This document shows positions 31,931 through 41,095 of a stretch of DNA of 64,000 bases, piece after piece (position 1 is the first letter of the stretch; each line of letters starts with the position of its first letter). Under the pieces are notes generated by a model. That model saw only the letters and a program-made list of their open reading frames with translations, was not told the DNA's origin and made no database searches. The position numbers and the translations under genes are program-made. The stretch is from DASUPK01 sp963804595 (GTDB lineage Bacteria > Actinomycetota > Thermoleophilia > Solirubrobacterales > 70-9). The stretch is taken from positions 383,306 to 447,305 of the forward strand of contig CAWDQZ010000003.1 of NCBI GenBank assembly GCA_963804595.1, given 5' to 3'.

Positions 31931-33628
31931 TCAGGCCGAGCGGCGGACGGTGACGTCCTCGGAGGCCTCGGCCGCAGCCTCTGCCTCGGCGGCGGGCTCA
32001 GCCTCGGCCGGCCGCTCCGCCGCCCGCTTGGCGGCGGCGCCGACGAAGTCGCGGAAGAGGGGCTCCGGCCGAGTTGGCCTCGAGTTGAACTCGGGGTGGA
32101 ACTGAGAGGCGACGAAGAACGGGTGGTCCGGCAGCTCGATGATCTCGACCAGCCGGTCGTCGGGGGAGGTTCCGCTCGCCACGAGCCCCTCGTCCTCGAG
32201 GCGGCGGCGGAGCATGTTGTTGACCTCGTAGCGGTGGCGGTGCCGCTTGTAGATCACGGCCTCGCCGAAGATCTCGCGCGCCTGCGTCTCCTCGTGGAGC
32301 TTCACCGGGTCGGCGCCCAACCGCATCGTGCCCCCGAGATCCGAGACCTCCTTCTGCTCCGGGAGCAGGTCGACGACCGGGTAGGGCGTCTCGGGGTCGA
32401 ACTCGGCCGAGTTGGCGCCATCCATCCCGCAGACGTGGCGGGCGAACTCGACCACTGCGATCTGCATGCCGAGGCAGATGCCGAGATACGGAATGCCCTT
32501 CTCGCGAGCGATCCGCGCAGCCTCGACCTTGCCCTCGATGCCGCGCTCGCCGAAGCCGCCCGGAATCAGGATCCCGTCGACGTCGTCGAGCGGCGACTCC
32601 TCGATGTCCTCGGCCGAGACCAGCTGGGTCTCCACCTCCACCCCATGCGCCCAGCCACCGTGGGTGAGCGCCTCGATCACCGACTTGTAGGCGTCCTCGA
32701 GCTGCACGTACTTGCCGACCAGCGCGATCTTCACTCTGCGCTCCCGCGAGGCGTCGGCTCGCTTGATCAGCTCCTCCCACTCGGAGAGATCGGGCGCGGG
32801 GCCGTCCATGCCGAAGTGGTCAAGGATCTGGTCGTCCATGCCCTCGGCCCGCAGAACCAGCGGCACCTTGTAGACGTTGTCCACGTCGCGGGCCGAGATC
32901 ACCGCTTCCTCGGGCAGGCTCGCGAAGAGGGCGATCTTGCGGCGGATCTCGCGATCGAGACCTTGCTCCGAGCGGCAGAGCAGCGCGTGCGGCTGAATCC
33001 CGATGCGGCGCAGCTCGTTGACCGAGTGCTGCGTCGGCTTGGTCTTCATCTCGCCGGCGTGGCCGACGTACGGCACCAGCGTGAGGTGGACGAACATGCA
33101 GCGCTTCGGCCCGAGGTCGGTGTAGAGCTGGCGGATCGCCTCGAGAAACGGCAGCGACTCGATGTCACCGACGGTCCCGCCGATCTCGGTGATCACGAAA
33201 TCGACCGCCTGCGACTCGGCCACGATCAGGACCCGGTTCTTGATCTCGTCGGTGATGTGCGGGATCACCTGGACCGTCGCGCCCAGATAGTCGCCGCGCC
33301 GCTCGCGCCGGATCACCGAGTTGTAGACGCCACCCGCCGTGAAGTTGGACGCGCGCGAGGTGTTCTCGTCCGTGAAGCGCTCGTAGTGGCCCAGGTCGAG
33401 GTCCGTCTCGGCGCCGTCCTCGGTGACGAAGACCTCGCCGTGCTGGAACGGGCTCATCGTCCCCGGGTCGACGTTGATGTAGGGGTCGAGCTTCTGCAGC
33501 TGGACGCGGAAACCGCGGGAAACGAGCAGACGACCGACCGAGGCGGAGGCGATGCCCTTCCCGAGAGACGAGACGACACCGCCTGTCACGAAGAGAAATC
33601 TGGTGTCGGCAGGCTTCGGTTGGGTCAA
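31931..33628 (-). CDS. pyrG: CTP synthase
   Basis: 565 residues. The amidoligase domain starts FLFVTGGVVSSLGKGIASAS, with KLDPYINVDPGTMSPFQHGE and ETDLDLGHYERF. The glutaminase domain has GGFGERGIEGK, YLGICLGMQIAVVEFARHVC (nucleophile Cys) and, near the end, FFVASQFHPEFNSRPTRPEP (His/Glu of the triad). It makes CTP from UTP with ammonia from glutamine. The TTG start at 33628 overlaps the stop of the upstream MraY-like gene (TTGA). An Ala/Glu-rich tail of about 30 residues extends beyond the usual end. Confidence 0.96.
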   Translation of the reverse strand: MTQPKPADTRFLFVTGGVVSSLGKGIASASVGRLLVSRGFRVQLQKLDPYINVDPGTMSPFQHGEVFVTEDGAETDLDLGHYERFTDENTSRASNFTAGGVYNSVIRRERRGDYLGATVQVIPHITDEIKNRVLIVAESQAVDFVITEIGGTVGDIESLPFLEAIRQLYTDLGPKRCMFVHLTLVPYVGHAGEMKTKPTQHSVNELRRIGIQPHALLCRSEQGLDREIRRKIALFASLPEEAVISARDVDNVYKVPLVLRAEGMDDQILDHFGMDGPAPDLSEWEELIKRADASRERRVKIALVGKYVQLEDAYKSVIEALTHGGWAHGVEVETQLVSAEDIEESPLDDVDGILIPGGFGERGIEGKVEAARIAREKGIPYLGICLGMQIAVVEFARHVCGMDGANSAEFDPETPYPVVDLLPEQKEVSDLGGTMRLGADPVKLHEETQAREIFGEAVIYKRHRHRYEVNNMLRRRLEDEGLVASGTSPDDRLVEIIELPDHPFFVASQFHPEFNSRPTRPEPLFRDFVGAAAKRAAERPAEAEPAAEAEAAAEASEDVTVRRSA

Positions 33629-34323
33629 TTGACTCTGCCGAGCGAGTCTAGCCGCTGCAGTGGCGGAATCCGCTCGACTGTCGCGGAGATCGAGTGGAAT
33701 TCCCCATACAGCGAGATCGCGATCAGGGCGGCGAGCACCAGCGACGTCCCGAGCGGCGAGAGCGCGGTGACGAGCAGCACGCCGATCATGCCGCCGATCA
33801 TGCTCGCACCGGTGTCGCCCCACATCGCCCGCTCCCGCAGCGTCAACCAGGCGCCTGCTGCGACCACGGGCAGCAGCGCCGCGATCGGCTCGAGCGCCAC
33901 GAGGCTCCAGGACGCCAGGCAGACGACTGCGGCGGTCAGGGCCAGCCCCTTCTCGGATCGCCCGGGACGGGTGTCGAGGAGGTTGCCGAGGTGGGCAGCC
34001 AGTGCCAGGACGAGGACGTCAAGGACCAGCTCGCCGCCGCTCACCCCCCCTCCCGCGACCGCATACGCCGCGAGCGCGACCGTGCCCACGGCCTTGATCG
34101 CCCCGGTGGAGGGCTCGCCCCGTGCCAGCGACCGGCCATGCTCCCGCCAGCCCCGCGCTGGGCTCCCGGCGAGGTCGTCGATCAGGCCGAGGTACCCGAC
34201 GCCGCAGAGGAACACCAACCAGCGATTGAGCCCCGCCGTGAGCGCGAGGCCCGCAGTCGCGACCAGGATCACGCCCAGCGGGAAGAGGACCTTCCGGCCG
34301 CGGTAGTTGGCCCTCCTCGGCAC
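33625..34323 (-). CDS. MraY/WecA-like polyprenyl-phosphate transferase homologue
   Basis: 232 residues, about eight membrane helices. Three motifs of the polyprenyl-phosphate N-acetylhexosamine-1-phosphate transferase superfamily are in order: LGLIDDLAGSPARGWREH (the DD motif), HLGNLLDTRPGRSEK (N-x-x-D) and MWGDTGASMIGGMIG (GDxGA). It is shorter than MraY (about 340), lacking some helices. It lies where other actinobacteria have the SteB/MctB gene, between steA and pyrG, with GTG 34323 overlapping the steA stop by one base. A role in envelope glycan or lipid-linked sugar synthesis is inference from motifs. Confidence 0.75.
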   Translation of the reverse strand: MPRRANYRGRKVLFPLGVILVATAGLALTAGLNRWLVFLCGVGYLGLIDDLAGSPARGWREHGRSLARGEPSTGAIKAVGTVALAAYAVAGGGVSGGELVLDVLVLALAAHLGNLLDTRPGRSEKGLALTAAVVCLASWSLVALEPIAALLPVVAAGAWLTLRERAMWGDTGASMIGGMIGVLLVTALSPLGTSLVLAALIAISLYGEFHSISATVERIPPLQRLDSLGRVN

Positions 34324-35327
34324 TAGGGGGGCGGATAGAGGTGGCTGACGCCCTTGGCGTCCACCAGCGTCTCGCCGATGCGAAGCCTGGTGAGGAACGT
34401 CGACGACATCCCTCCCCGGCGCCGCTCGAGGAACTCGACCAGGTTGAAGTGAGCGCCGACGCTGACGATCAGAGAGGCCCCCTTCTCGTACGCGAGGAGC
34501 ATCGCGACGTCCTGGCTCGTGCCGGCGGAGGGAACGACGGTGTGGGGCAGCGCGAGTCGGCGCAGGCGCTCCGCGCCTGGCGCCTCACCGTCTGGATAGG
34601 CATGGACGATCAGCTCGGCGCCGCTGCGAAGGGCGGTCTCGCCTGCCGAATCCATGTCGCCCAGGACGACGTCCGGGCGCAGACCCTCGCGGATCATCGC
34701 GTCGGCCCCGCCGTCCACGCCCACCAGGATCGGGTTGACGTCCTCGATGTAGGCGCGGAGCGCCCTCAGGTCGCGGACGTGATCGGTCCCCCGCACGACG
34801 ATCAGGACGTGTCGGTCCCGGAACCGGGTCCGGGTCTCCGGAAGGTCGATCGCGCCGTACAGCAGTCCCGCCTCCTCGCGGAGGTGCGCCAGCGTGTTCT
34901 CCGTGAAGTCGCGCAGCGCCCGGTCGATGCGGGCGCGCTGTGCGTCCAGGTCCCGCTCGAGCTGCCTGGCCCGGAGCGGCGCCCCCTCTGCGACCGGCCT
35001 CCCCTCCGAGGAGATCCGGCCCCCGGCGATCTCGAGCGGATCGCCGTCCTCGAGCAGCTCGAACAGCTCGGGCCCGGCGTCGATCACGGGCAGGCCCGCG
35101 CGGACGAGAGCGAGCGGTCCGGTGTTCGGATAGGAGCCGTCCGACGACGGCGAGGCGTTCAGGATCGCTCGCACGCCGCAGGCGATCAGCTCCTCGGCCG
35201 CCAGCCGGTCGAGGTTGCGGTGATCGATGACCGCGATGTCGGTCGGCCCGAGGCGCTTGACCAGCTCCTTCGTGCGACGGCCGAGCCGTGCGGTCCCGCG
35301 GATCGCAGTGGCGGTGGCGATCGCCAT
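34323..35327 (-). CDS. steA: SteA-like putative cytokinetic-ring protein
   Basis: 334 residues. The N-terminal part TARLGRRTKELVKRLGPTDI, IDHRNLDRLAAEELIACGVR and the thiamine-pyrophosphokinase-like core ILVGVDGGADAMIREGLRPD with VVLGDMDSAGE match the actinobacterial SteA/Rv1697 family. SteA works with SteB in septation and cell-wall integrity in Corynebacterium. A C-terminal hydrophobic stretch (SLIVSVGAHFNLVEFLE) could touch the membrane. The order recN-steA-(MraY-like)-pyrG is the conserved block with the SteB position changed. Confidence 0.85.
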   Translation of the reverse strand: MAIATATAIRGTARLGRRTKELVKRLGPTDIAVIDHRNLDRLAAEELIACGVRAILNASPSSDGSYPNTGPLALVRAGLPVIDAGPELFELLEDGDPLEIAGGRISSEGRPVAEGAPLRARQLERDLDAQRARIDRALRDFTENTLAHLREEAGLLYGAIDLPETRTRFRDRHVLIVVRGTDHVRDLRALRAYIEDVNPILVGVDGGADAMIREGLRPDVVLGDMDSAGETALRSGAELIVHAYPDGEAPGAERLRRLALPHTVVPSAGTSQDVAMLLAYEKGASLIVSVGAHFNLVEFLERRRGGMSSTFLTRLRIGETLVDAKGVSHLYPPP

Positions 35328-35363
35328 CCGCGAGAGCCTATGAGGTCCGGGAGAAGCGGCCGG

Positions 35364-37043
35364 TCAGGCCGCCTCGAGAAGCTCGCGCGCGTGGCGGTCG
35401 GCGGCCTCGTCGCCATCGGACCCCCCGAGCATGCGGACGATCTCGGCGACCAGCTCGTCACCGTCGACACGCTCGACGGTCGCCGTCGCCGGTCCGCCGC
35501 CGAGGCTCTTCTCGATGCGGAAGTGGCTCTGGGCCATGGACGCGACCTGCGGCAGATGGGTGATGCAGAGAACCTGGCGCTCCGCGCCCAGCGTTCGGAG
35601 CCGCTCCCCCACGGCCTTCGCGGTCTTGCCCCCGACGCCGGCGTCGATCTCGTCGAAGACATAGGTGGCGGCACCGCCGGGCGCACCCTGCCCTGCCAGG
35701 GCGAGCATCAGCCGCGAGAGCTCTCCGCCGGAGGCTGCGTCTCGGAGAGGCGACGTCGGCATCCCCGGGTTCGTGGCGACCTGGAACGTGACCCGCTCCT
35801 GGCCGAGCGGGCCGAAGCCGTCCGGATGCGGCTCCAGAGAGATCTCCAGCGTTGCGCCACTCATCCCCAGCTGGTCGAGCTCCTTCGCGATCCGGCTCTG
35901 CAGGCGTCTCGCGGACTTCGCGCGCACCTCGCTCAGCCCCCCGGCCAGATCGGTACGGACCCGCATCGCCTGATCGAGCTCGGCCTGCAGGCGCTCGGTC
36001 GCCTCGCCGGCGCCCTCGATCAAATCGATCTCCGCGCGGCAGTGCTCGGCGTGGGCGAGGACTGACTCGATCGAGCCGCCGTGCTTGCGCTTCAGCCGGT
36101 CGAGCACCTCCAGGCCCTCCTCGACCTGCTCGAGCCCGCCCGGGTCGCCCTCGATGCCCTCGGCGTAGCCGCGCAGCTCACCGGCCAGCTCCTGCAGCTC
36201 AACCCGGAGCCCCCTGGCCGTCTCGGCAAGCCTGTCGAGCGCCGGGTCCACCCCCTCTTGGGCCCCGAGCACGGCCTCGGCCGAACCCATCGCCTCCGCC
36301 GCTCCGCCGGCCTCGCCATCCCCGGAAACGGCCGCGAGCGCCTCGGCGGCTGCGGCGCGGAGAGACTCGGCGTGGCGCAGCCGGTCGCGCTCGGTCGCGA
36401 GATCTGCCTCCTCGTCGGCGTCGGGTTGCGCCTCGACGATCTCATCGAGCTCGAAGCGCAGCAGGTCGAGATCGCGGACCCGCGCTCCCTCGCGCTCGCG
36501 GATCCGCTCCAGCTCGCGCTCCAAGCGGGTCACCTCGGAGTGGGCCCCGCGGTACGCACGGCGTCGCTCGATGTGCCGCCCGCCGGCGAATCCGTCGAGG
36601 GTCTCGAGCTGGGCGCTCGCGAGCGTCAGCTTGCGGTGCTCGTGCTGCCCATAGAAGGCGAGCAGCCGGGAGCCGAGCGCCTGCAGATCGGGCGCCGCGG
36701 CCGAGCGACCGCCCAGGAAGGCACTGGTGCGGCCGGAGCCGGACACCCGCCTGCCGATCACCAGCTCCGTGCTGCCCTCGGGCAGCCGTTCCGCGAGCTC
36801 CGCCAGCTCGGGGTCGTCGAAGAGGCCCTCTGGGAGATCGAAAACTCCCTCCACGTAGGCCTCGGTCGCGCCGGGCCGGACGATCCCGGACCGCGCCCGG
36901 CCTCCCATCAGCAGGTCGAAGGAGTGCGCCAGGATCGTCTTGCCGGCGCCAGTCTCCCCCGTGATCGCGTTGAGGCCGGGCCCGAGCCGTAGCTCGGCAC
37001 GCTCGATCAGGAGCAGGTTCTCGATCCGAAGCTCAAGCAGCAT
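35364..37043 (-). CDS. recN: DNA repair protein RecN
   Basis: 559 residues of an SMC-like ATPase. MLLELRIENLLLIERAELRL opens the ATPase head. GETGAGKTILAHSFDLLMGG is Walker A, LLAFYGQHEHRKLTLAS the RecN-specific motif, DAASGGELSRLMLALA the ABC signature, and TYVFDEIDAGVGGKTA Walker B. Two coiled-coil arms lie between residues 150 and 370. It acts in double-strand-break repair. ATG at 37043 is the natural start. The stop lies 36 bases from the steA start. Confidence 0.95.
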   Translation of the reverse strand: MLLELRIENLLLIERAELRLGPGLNAITGETGAGKTILAHSFDLLMGGRARSGIVRPGATEAYVEGVFDLPEGLFDDPELAELAERLPEGSTELVIGRRVSGSGRTSAFLGGRSAAAPDLQALGSRLLAFYGQHEHRKLTLASAQLETLDGFAGGRHIERRRAYRGAHSEVTRLERELERIREREGARVRDLDLLRFELDEIVEAQPDADEEADLATERDRLRHAESLRAAAAEALAAVSGDGEAGGAAEAMGSAEAVLGAQEGVDPALDRLAETARGLRVELQELAGELRGYAEGIEGDPGGLEQVEEGLEVLDRLKRKHGGSIESVLAHAEHCRAEIDLIEGAGEATERLQAELDQAMRVRTDLAGGLSEVRAKSARRLQSRIAKELDQLGMSGATLEISLEPHPDGFGPLGQERVTFQVATNPGMPTSPLRDAASGGELSRLMLALAGQGAPGGAATYVFDEIDAGVGGKTAKAVGERLRTLGAERQVLCITHLPQVASMAQSHFRIEKSLGGGPATATVERVDGDELVAEIVRMLGGSDGDEAADRHARELLEAA

Positions 37044-37128
37044 TCACCTCCCGTTCTAACGGGAGCACACGACAGAATCGCCCCACGGCTTCGCCACCAG
37101 ATCGCCGCCACAAGCGGCCCGGTGGCGG

Positions 37129-38664
37129 CTAAGCGGCGCGGGCCGGCTCCTGCGCCGGAGTCTCGGCCGGCGCCGACGGGGCGTGCGGGACGAAGTCGCG
37201 TTGACGCACCAGGGCAAATACGGCGAGCGCGCCGCTGAACAGGATGAGCGCGCCGATCAGGAGGATGTCGTTGAAGGCGTCGGTGAACGCCACCCCCGCC
37301 GCCTGGAAGGCCTGGTCGTGGAACTGGGGCGGCGCCTGGTTGGCGGCCTGGGTGCCGCTGGCGGCAACCCCATCCGCGAACCCGCTCGGAGCCTGCGGCA
37401 GCAGTGTGTGGAGCGAGTCGGTGATCTTGCTCTGGAACACCGCGCCGAGAGCCGCGATCCCGGTCGCGACGCCCGCGATCCGCATCGTGTTGTTGATCCC
37501 CGAGGCCATGCCGGAGCGCGCCGCCGGCACGACCCCAAGTGCGGTCGAGGCGATCGACGGATTGGAGAGACCGATCCCAAATCCACTGACGATGAACCCG
37601 GCGAGCAGGGTGGTCCACTCCGAGTCGGGCTTGGCCCCGCGCATCAGGAGCAGCCCCACGCCGACCAGCGTCAGCCCGATCGTCAGGGGCACCCGCGCCG
37701 GTACCTTCGCGACCAGGTTGCGGGTGACGAGCGGCACGATGAACGCGAACAGGGTGAGCGGCAGGAAGCGGACGCCGGCTTCGAGCGGGGTCATCCCGAT
37801 CACGCTCTGCATGTAGATCGTGATGTAGAGAAACATCGCGAACATTCCGGCGCCGATCGCGAAAGTGCCGTAGGAGACGCCGGAGAACGCCGGCTTGCGG
37901 AACAGGCTGAGGTCGAACATCGCATTGTCCTGGCGCCATTCGACGAAGACGAACGCGGCAAGCAGAACGACGGCCCCAGCGAGCGACGCGACGATGATCC
38001 CGCTCGACCAGCCCTCGGCGTTGCCGCGAAGCAGCCCGTAGATCAGCGCGAAGAGCCCGACGGAGAAGGTGATCAGCCCTGCGTAATCGAGGCGCTTGGC
38101 GTCCGGGTCGCGCGACTCGCCGGCCTGGGTCTGGGCGAGGATCACGGTGCCGACGCCAATCGGGACGTTGACGAAGAAGATCCATTCCCAGCCGAAGCCG
38201 TCGGTGAGCGCCCCGCCCACCAGCGGCCCGATCGCCACGGCGCCGCCGATCGTCGCGCCCCAGGCGGCGATCGCCGTGCCGCGCTCGGGGCCCTGGAACT
38301 CCTGGGCGATCAGCGCCAGCGAGGTCGCGAACATCGCCGCGCCCCCGATCCCCTGGAGCCCGCGCGCGAGGTGCAGGAAGGTCGCGCTGCTCGCCAGCCC
38401 GCAGAGCAGCGATGCAAGAGTGAAGAGGCCGACCCCGATCACGAACAGCCGGCGGCGGCCGAAACGGTCGGCGAGCGCCCCCATCGTCAGGGTGAAGGCG
38501 GCGAGGGTCAGCGTGTAGGCGTCGACCACCCACTGCAGCCCGGTCAGGTCGGTGTGCAGCTCCTTCTGGATGTCGGGCAGCGCGACGTTGACGACGGTGA
38601 TGTCGAGGAGCAACATGAACGTCGCCAGACAGACCGCGAGCAGGCTCCACCACTTGCGCTCCAT
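37129..38664 (-). CDS. MFS drug exporter, DHA2 (14-helix) type
   Basis: 511 residues with about 14 membrane helices. MLLLDITVVNVALPDIQKEL is the DHA2 motif at helix 1, MGALADRFGRRRLFVIGVGL the MFS motif A, and ARGLQGIGGAAMFATSLALI motif B. GPLVGGALTDGFGWEWIFFV is motif C, the antiporter sign. It should export a drug or metabolite using protons. It separates recN from nadK-tlyA, which are usually adjacent in actinobacteria, so it is probably an insertion into the block. No regulator is next to it. Confidence 0.88.
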   Translation of the reverse strand: MERKWWSLLAVCLATFMLLLDITVVNVALPDIQKELHTDLTGLQWVVDAYTLTLAAFTLTMGALADRFGRRRLFVIGVGLFTLASLLCGLASSATFLHLARGLQGIGGAAMFATSLALIAQEFQGPERGTAIAAWGATIGGAVAIGPLVGGALTDGFGWEWIFFVNVPIGVGTVILAQTQAGESRDPDAKRLDYAGLITFSVGLFALIYGLLRGNAEGWSSGIIVASLAGAVVLLAAFVFVEWRQDNAMFDLSLFRKPAFSGVSYGTFAIGAGMFAMFLYITIYMQSVIGMTPLEAGVRFLPLTLFAFIVPLVTRNLVAKVPARVPLTIGLTLVGVGLLLMRGAKPDSEWTTLLAGFIVSGFGIGLSNPSIASTALGVVPAARSGMASGINNTMRIAGVATGIAALGAVFQSKITDSLHTLLPQAPSGFADGVAASGTQAANQAPPQFHDQAFQAAGVAFTDAFNDILLIGALILFSGALAVFALVRQRDFVPHAPSAPAETPAQEPARAA

Positions 38665-38677
38665 ACCGGCAGACTAG

Positions 38678-39523
38678 CTAGGCGAGCTGGCCGAACTTCT
38701 CGCGGATCCGGTGGTAGAAGTTCGACCCTGGGAGCTGCGCGAGGTTGCTCACCGATTCCTCGAAACGCATCTCCAGCTCGGCGCCCGGCTCGAGCTCCCC
38801 GGCGGCGGCGCCATCGAGGGAGATCTCGACCGGCTCGCGCCCGGCGGCGTTTCGCACCAAGAGCGCGTCGTCCGGGGCCACGACCAGCGCCCGCGCCGCG
38901 AGCGTGTGAGGCGCGATGAAGCTGACCACGTAGCCCTTCACTCCCCACGCCAGGATCGGGCCGTTGTTGGCGAGGTTGTAGCCCGTGGAGCCGGCCGGGG
39001 TGGCCGCCACCAGCCCGTCGCAGCGGACGCTGCCCACCTCTTCGTCCCCGATCGTGTACGAGAGCTCCGCGACCCTGCCGTGCGGCTGGCGCAGGAAGCT
39101 GACGTCGTTGAGCGCCACCGGATGGTCGAGCGGCAGATCGACCTTCAGAGCCGGCATGTCCATCACCTCGTAGTCGCCGCTGAAGGCCCGCTCGAGCCCC
39201 TCCGAGAGCTGATCCCGCTCGACCGTCGCCAGGAAGCCGACGGTGCCGAAGTTGATACCGAACACGGGCACGCCGGTGTGGGCGAAGTGACGCATCGCGT
39301 AGAGAATGCTCCCGTCACCGCCGAGCACGAGGCAGACGTCCGGGCGCTCGCCGTCGGCGACTCTCTCGATGTGCGTCGCCGCGCTGAGGTGCTTCTGGTG
39401 CTCGTCCGGGGTGGAGATCAGCTGGACACCCGCCTCCCTGGCCACGTCCGAGGCCGTCGCCACCGCCTGCGTGGCGCGCGCCGGGTTCCCGGGGGTGATC
39501 AGCATCGCGCGCTTCACTGTCAT
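38678..39523 (-). CDS. nadK: NAD kinase
   Basis: 281 residues. CLVLGGDGSILYAMRHFAHT holds the GGDG motif and catalytic Asp, FGINFGTVGFLATVERDQLS the NE/D-binding loop, and LVAATPAGSTGYNLANNGPI the substrate-contact motif. It phosphorylates NAD to NADP with ATP or polyphosphate. ATG at 39523 overlaps the tlyA stop by four bases, the tlyA-nadK coupling found in M. tuberculosis (Rv1694-Rv1695). Confidence 0.95.
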   Translation of the reverse strand: MTVKRAMLITPGNPARATQAVATASDVAREAGVQLISTPDEHQKHLSAATHIERVADGERPDVCLVLGGDGSILYAMRHFAHTGVPVFGINFGTVGFLATVERDQLSEGLERAFSGDYEVMDMPALKVDLPLDHPVALNDVSFLRQPHGRVAELSYTIGDEEVGSVRCDGLVAATPAGSTGYNLANNGPILAWGVKGYVVSFIAPHTLAARALVVAPDDALLVRNAAGREPVEISLDGAAAGELEPGAELEMRFEESVSNLAQLPGSNFYHRIREKFGQLA

Positions 39524-40302
39524 GGCTCGACCACCTCGAGTGCGGCGTCGAGGTCGATCGAGTCGCCGGCTCGAGCTGCCCAGACGAAGGTCTCACGGTT
39601 TCCCTTTGGTCCGGGCAGTCCAGACGAGGCCAGGCCCCGGACGACGAGTCCCTCGGTCCGGGCGGCGTCGGCGACCTTGCGGATCGCCTCCCGGCGGTCG
39701 GCGGCGTCCCGTACCACCCCGCCCTTCCCCACCTTCTCCTTGCCGAGCTCGAACTGCGGCTTGACGAGCCCGAGCAGGTCGAACTCCTCGGCCGCCGTCG
39801 CGACGATCGAGGGCATCAGCATCGCCAGCGAGATGAAGGCGACGTCCACGGTGATCACCTCGGGCCGGAAGGGCAGATGCGAATCCCCCAGGTATCGGGC
39901 GTTGAGACGTTCCATGACGAGGACCCGGGAATCCTGTCGCAGACGCCAGTCGAGCTGGCCGTAGCCGACGTCGACCGCGAGCACCAGCCGGGCTCCGCGT
40001 TGGAGCAGGCAGTCGGTGAAGCCCCCGGTGGACGCGCCTACGTCGAGAGCCAGGCGATCGTCGACGTCCACGGGCAGCTCGCTGAGGGCGTTCTTGAGCT
40101 TGATCCCGCCCCGTGAGACGAACTCGTCCCCCTCCTCGACGACGAGGTCGGCGTCCTCGGGCACGAGCTCACTCGGCTTGTCGATCGCGGAACCGTCCTT
40201 CCCGAGTCGCACGCGCCCCGCGCGCACCGTTGCGGCGGCCGCGGTCCGCGACGGGGCGAGGCCGCGCTCGGCCAGCAGGGTGTCGGCGCGACGACGGGTC
40301 AC
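39520..40302 (-). CDS. tlyA: TlyA-family 16S/23S rRNA methyltransferase
   Basis: 260 residues. An S4-like RNA-binding domain (RRRADTLLAERGLAPSRTAA) leads to FVSRGGIKLKNALSEL and the FtsJ-like SAM-binding site ALDVGASTGGFTDCLLQRGA. The catalytic K-D-K-E region includes VDVAFISLAMLMPSI and GLVKPQFELGKEKVGKGGVV. It 2'-O-methylates rRNA and influences capreomycin sensitivity in mycobacteria. GTG at 40302 (VTRRRADTLL) is the family start. A longer frame upstream is rejected because it is not conserved. Confidence 0.93.
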   Translation of the reverse strand: MTRRRADTLLAERGLAPSRTAAAATVRAGRVRLGKDGSAIDKPSELVPEDADLVVEEGDEFVSRGGIKLKNALSELPVDVDDRLALDVGASTGGFTDCLLQRGARLVLAVDVGYGQLDWRLRQDSRVLVMERLNARYLGDSHLPFRPEVITVDVAFISLAMLMPSIVATAAEEFDLLGLVKPQFELGKEKVGKGGVVRDAADRREAIRKVADAARTEGLVVRGLASSGLPGPKGNRETFVWAARAGDSIDLDAALEVVEP

Positions 40303-40411
40303 GCGGCGAACCGTACAAAGGCCGGTTCCCCCGAGCGGTAGTCCGGTCGCAGCTGGACTGTGACCGCCCTCACAGACCAATCGCACATACGTTCGTACCC
40401 TGGTTCCTCTG

Positions 40412-40774
40412 ATGAGTATGTTCAGAGCCATATCGATCAACGCCCACGCCGCGCTCGAGGTGGCTGCGGCCCCGCTGCTGATCGTGGCGCCCTTCGCGCT
40501 GGGATTCGACTATCTGGCGGGTGCACTGAGCATCGCGCTCGGCGTCCTGCTGATCGGGCTCGCGACATCCGTATACGGCGACACCACCCGCGGGTACCTG
40601 CCACTGAGCGCCCACGCGGGATTCGACTACATCTTGGCCGGGGCGACGATCGCGGCCGGCGTGATCGCCGGCATCGCGGGCGACTACGTCGCAACAGTCT
40701 TTTTGGCCGGGTTCGGCTTCGCACATATGGCGCTGACCGCCTCAACGCGGTTCAGTCGTCCACTCGGAGCCTGA
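40412..40774 (+). CDS. small four-helix membrane protein with internal duplication
   Basis: 120 residues that fall into two similar halves. The first, NAHAALEVAAAPLLIVAPFA then LGFDYLAGALSIALGVLLIG, and the second, SAHAGFDYILAGATIAAGVI then AGDYVATVFLAGFGFAHMAL, each have two helices and begin with a [NS]AHA motif. This resembles SPW-repeat-like proteins, but the SPW motif itself is absent, so no family is claimed. Start Met1 or Met3 (40418). A strong terminator follows 60 bases after the stop. Confidence 0.65.
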   Translation: MSMFRAISINAHAALEVAAAPLLIVAPFALGFDYLAGALSIALGVLLIGLATSVYGDTTRGYLPLSAHAGFDYILAGATIAAGVIAGIAGDYVATVFLAGFGFAHMALTASTRFSRPLGA

Positions 40775-40835
40775 TACCGGCTACCTCCCACAGATAACAC
40801 AGCAGCACACATATCTCTCCTCCCTGTAGTACCCC

Positions 40836-40870
40836 AGAAACGGCCCTCTTCGGAGGGCCGTTTCTATTTT
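40836..40870 (+). terminator. rho-independent terminator
   Basis: Bases 40836-40848 (AGAAACGGCCCTC) pair perfectly with 40853-40865 around a TTCG tetraloop closed by C-G, giving a 13-bp stem that runs into TTTCTATTTT. It ends the transcript of the small membrane protein at 40412. It is the clearest intrinsic terminator in the window. Confidence 0.9.
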
Positions 40871-40880
40871 GTAGAAGCTC

Positions 40881-40997
40881 CTACCGGAGCGGCTTGGTGC
40901 TCCTGAGCCAGTGGATCGCCGTGGTGGTCCAAATGACGCCGAGGAGGAGGGCGCCAATGAGGATGACCGGCAGCACTATGATCTCGAGTGATTCCAT
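40881..40997 (-). CDS. single-helix membrane peptide
   Basis: 38 residues, MESLEIIVLPVILIGALLLG then VIWTTTAIHWLRSTKPLR, one membrane helix with a basic end. ATG 40997 has GGGA ten bases upstream; Met at 41009 (MGHT) is an alternative start. The palindrome pair at 41058-41095 lies upstream and in the same B-A orientation. Such small peptides can be subunits of membrane complexes, but nothing here identifies one. Confidence 0.4.
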   Translation of the reverse strand: MESLEIIVLPVILIGALLLGVIWTTTAIHWLRSTKPLR

Positions 40998-41057
40998 CGT
41001 GTGTCCCATGATGGAGCGAGGTCTTAAGCGGAAAATCAAGGAGCGCCTGCCGCGGCC

Positions 41058-41095
41058 GCTTTTCCATCCAAAGCACCGCTTCTCGTCTAAAGCAG
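41058..41095. repeat. degenerate palindrome pair A-B (B-A on the minus strand)
   Basis: A-like GCTTTTCCATCCAAAGC (41058-41074) is followed by B-like CCGCTTCTCGTCTAAAGCAG (41076-41095). Loop sequences match the reverse complements of those at 9875-9920 with two changes. It lies about 30 kb from the SnoaL arrays with no unit nearby, so the pair can exist alone. Confidence 0.6.

Noticed and set aside
32096..34306. 736-residue plus-strand frame opposite pyrG
   Set aside because: CTP synthase on the minus strand is complete with all catalytic motifs, so the plus frame is a shadow.
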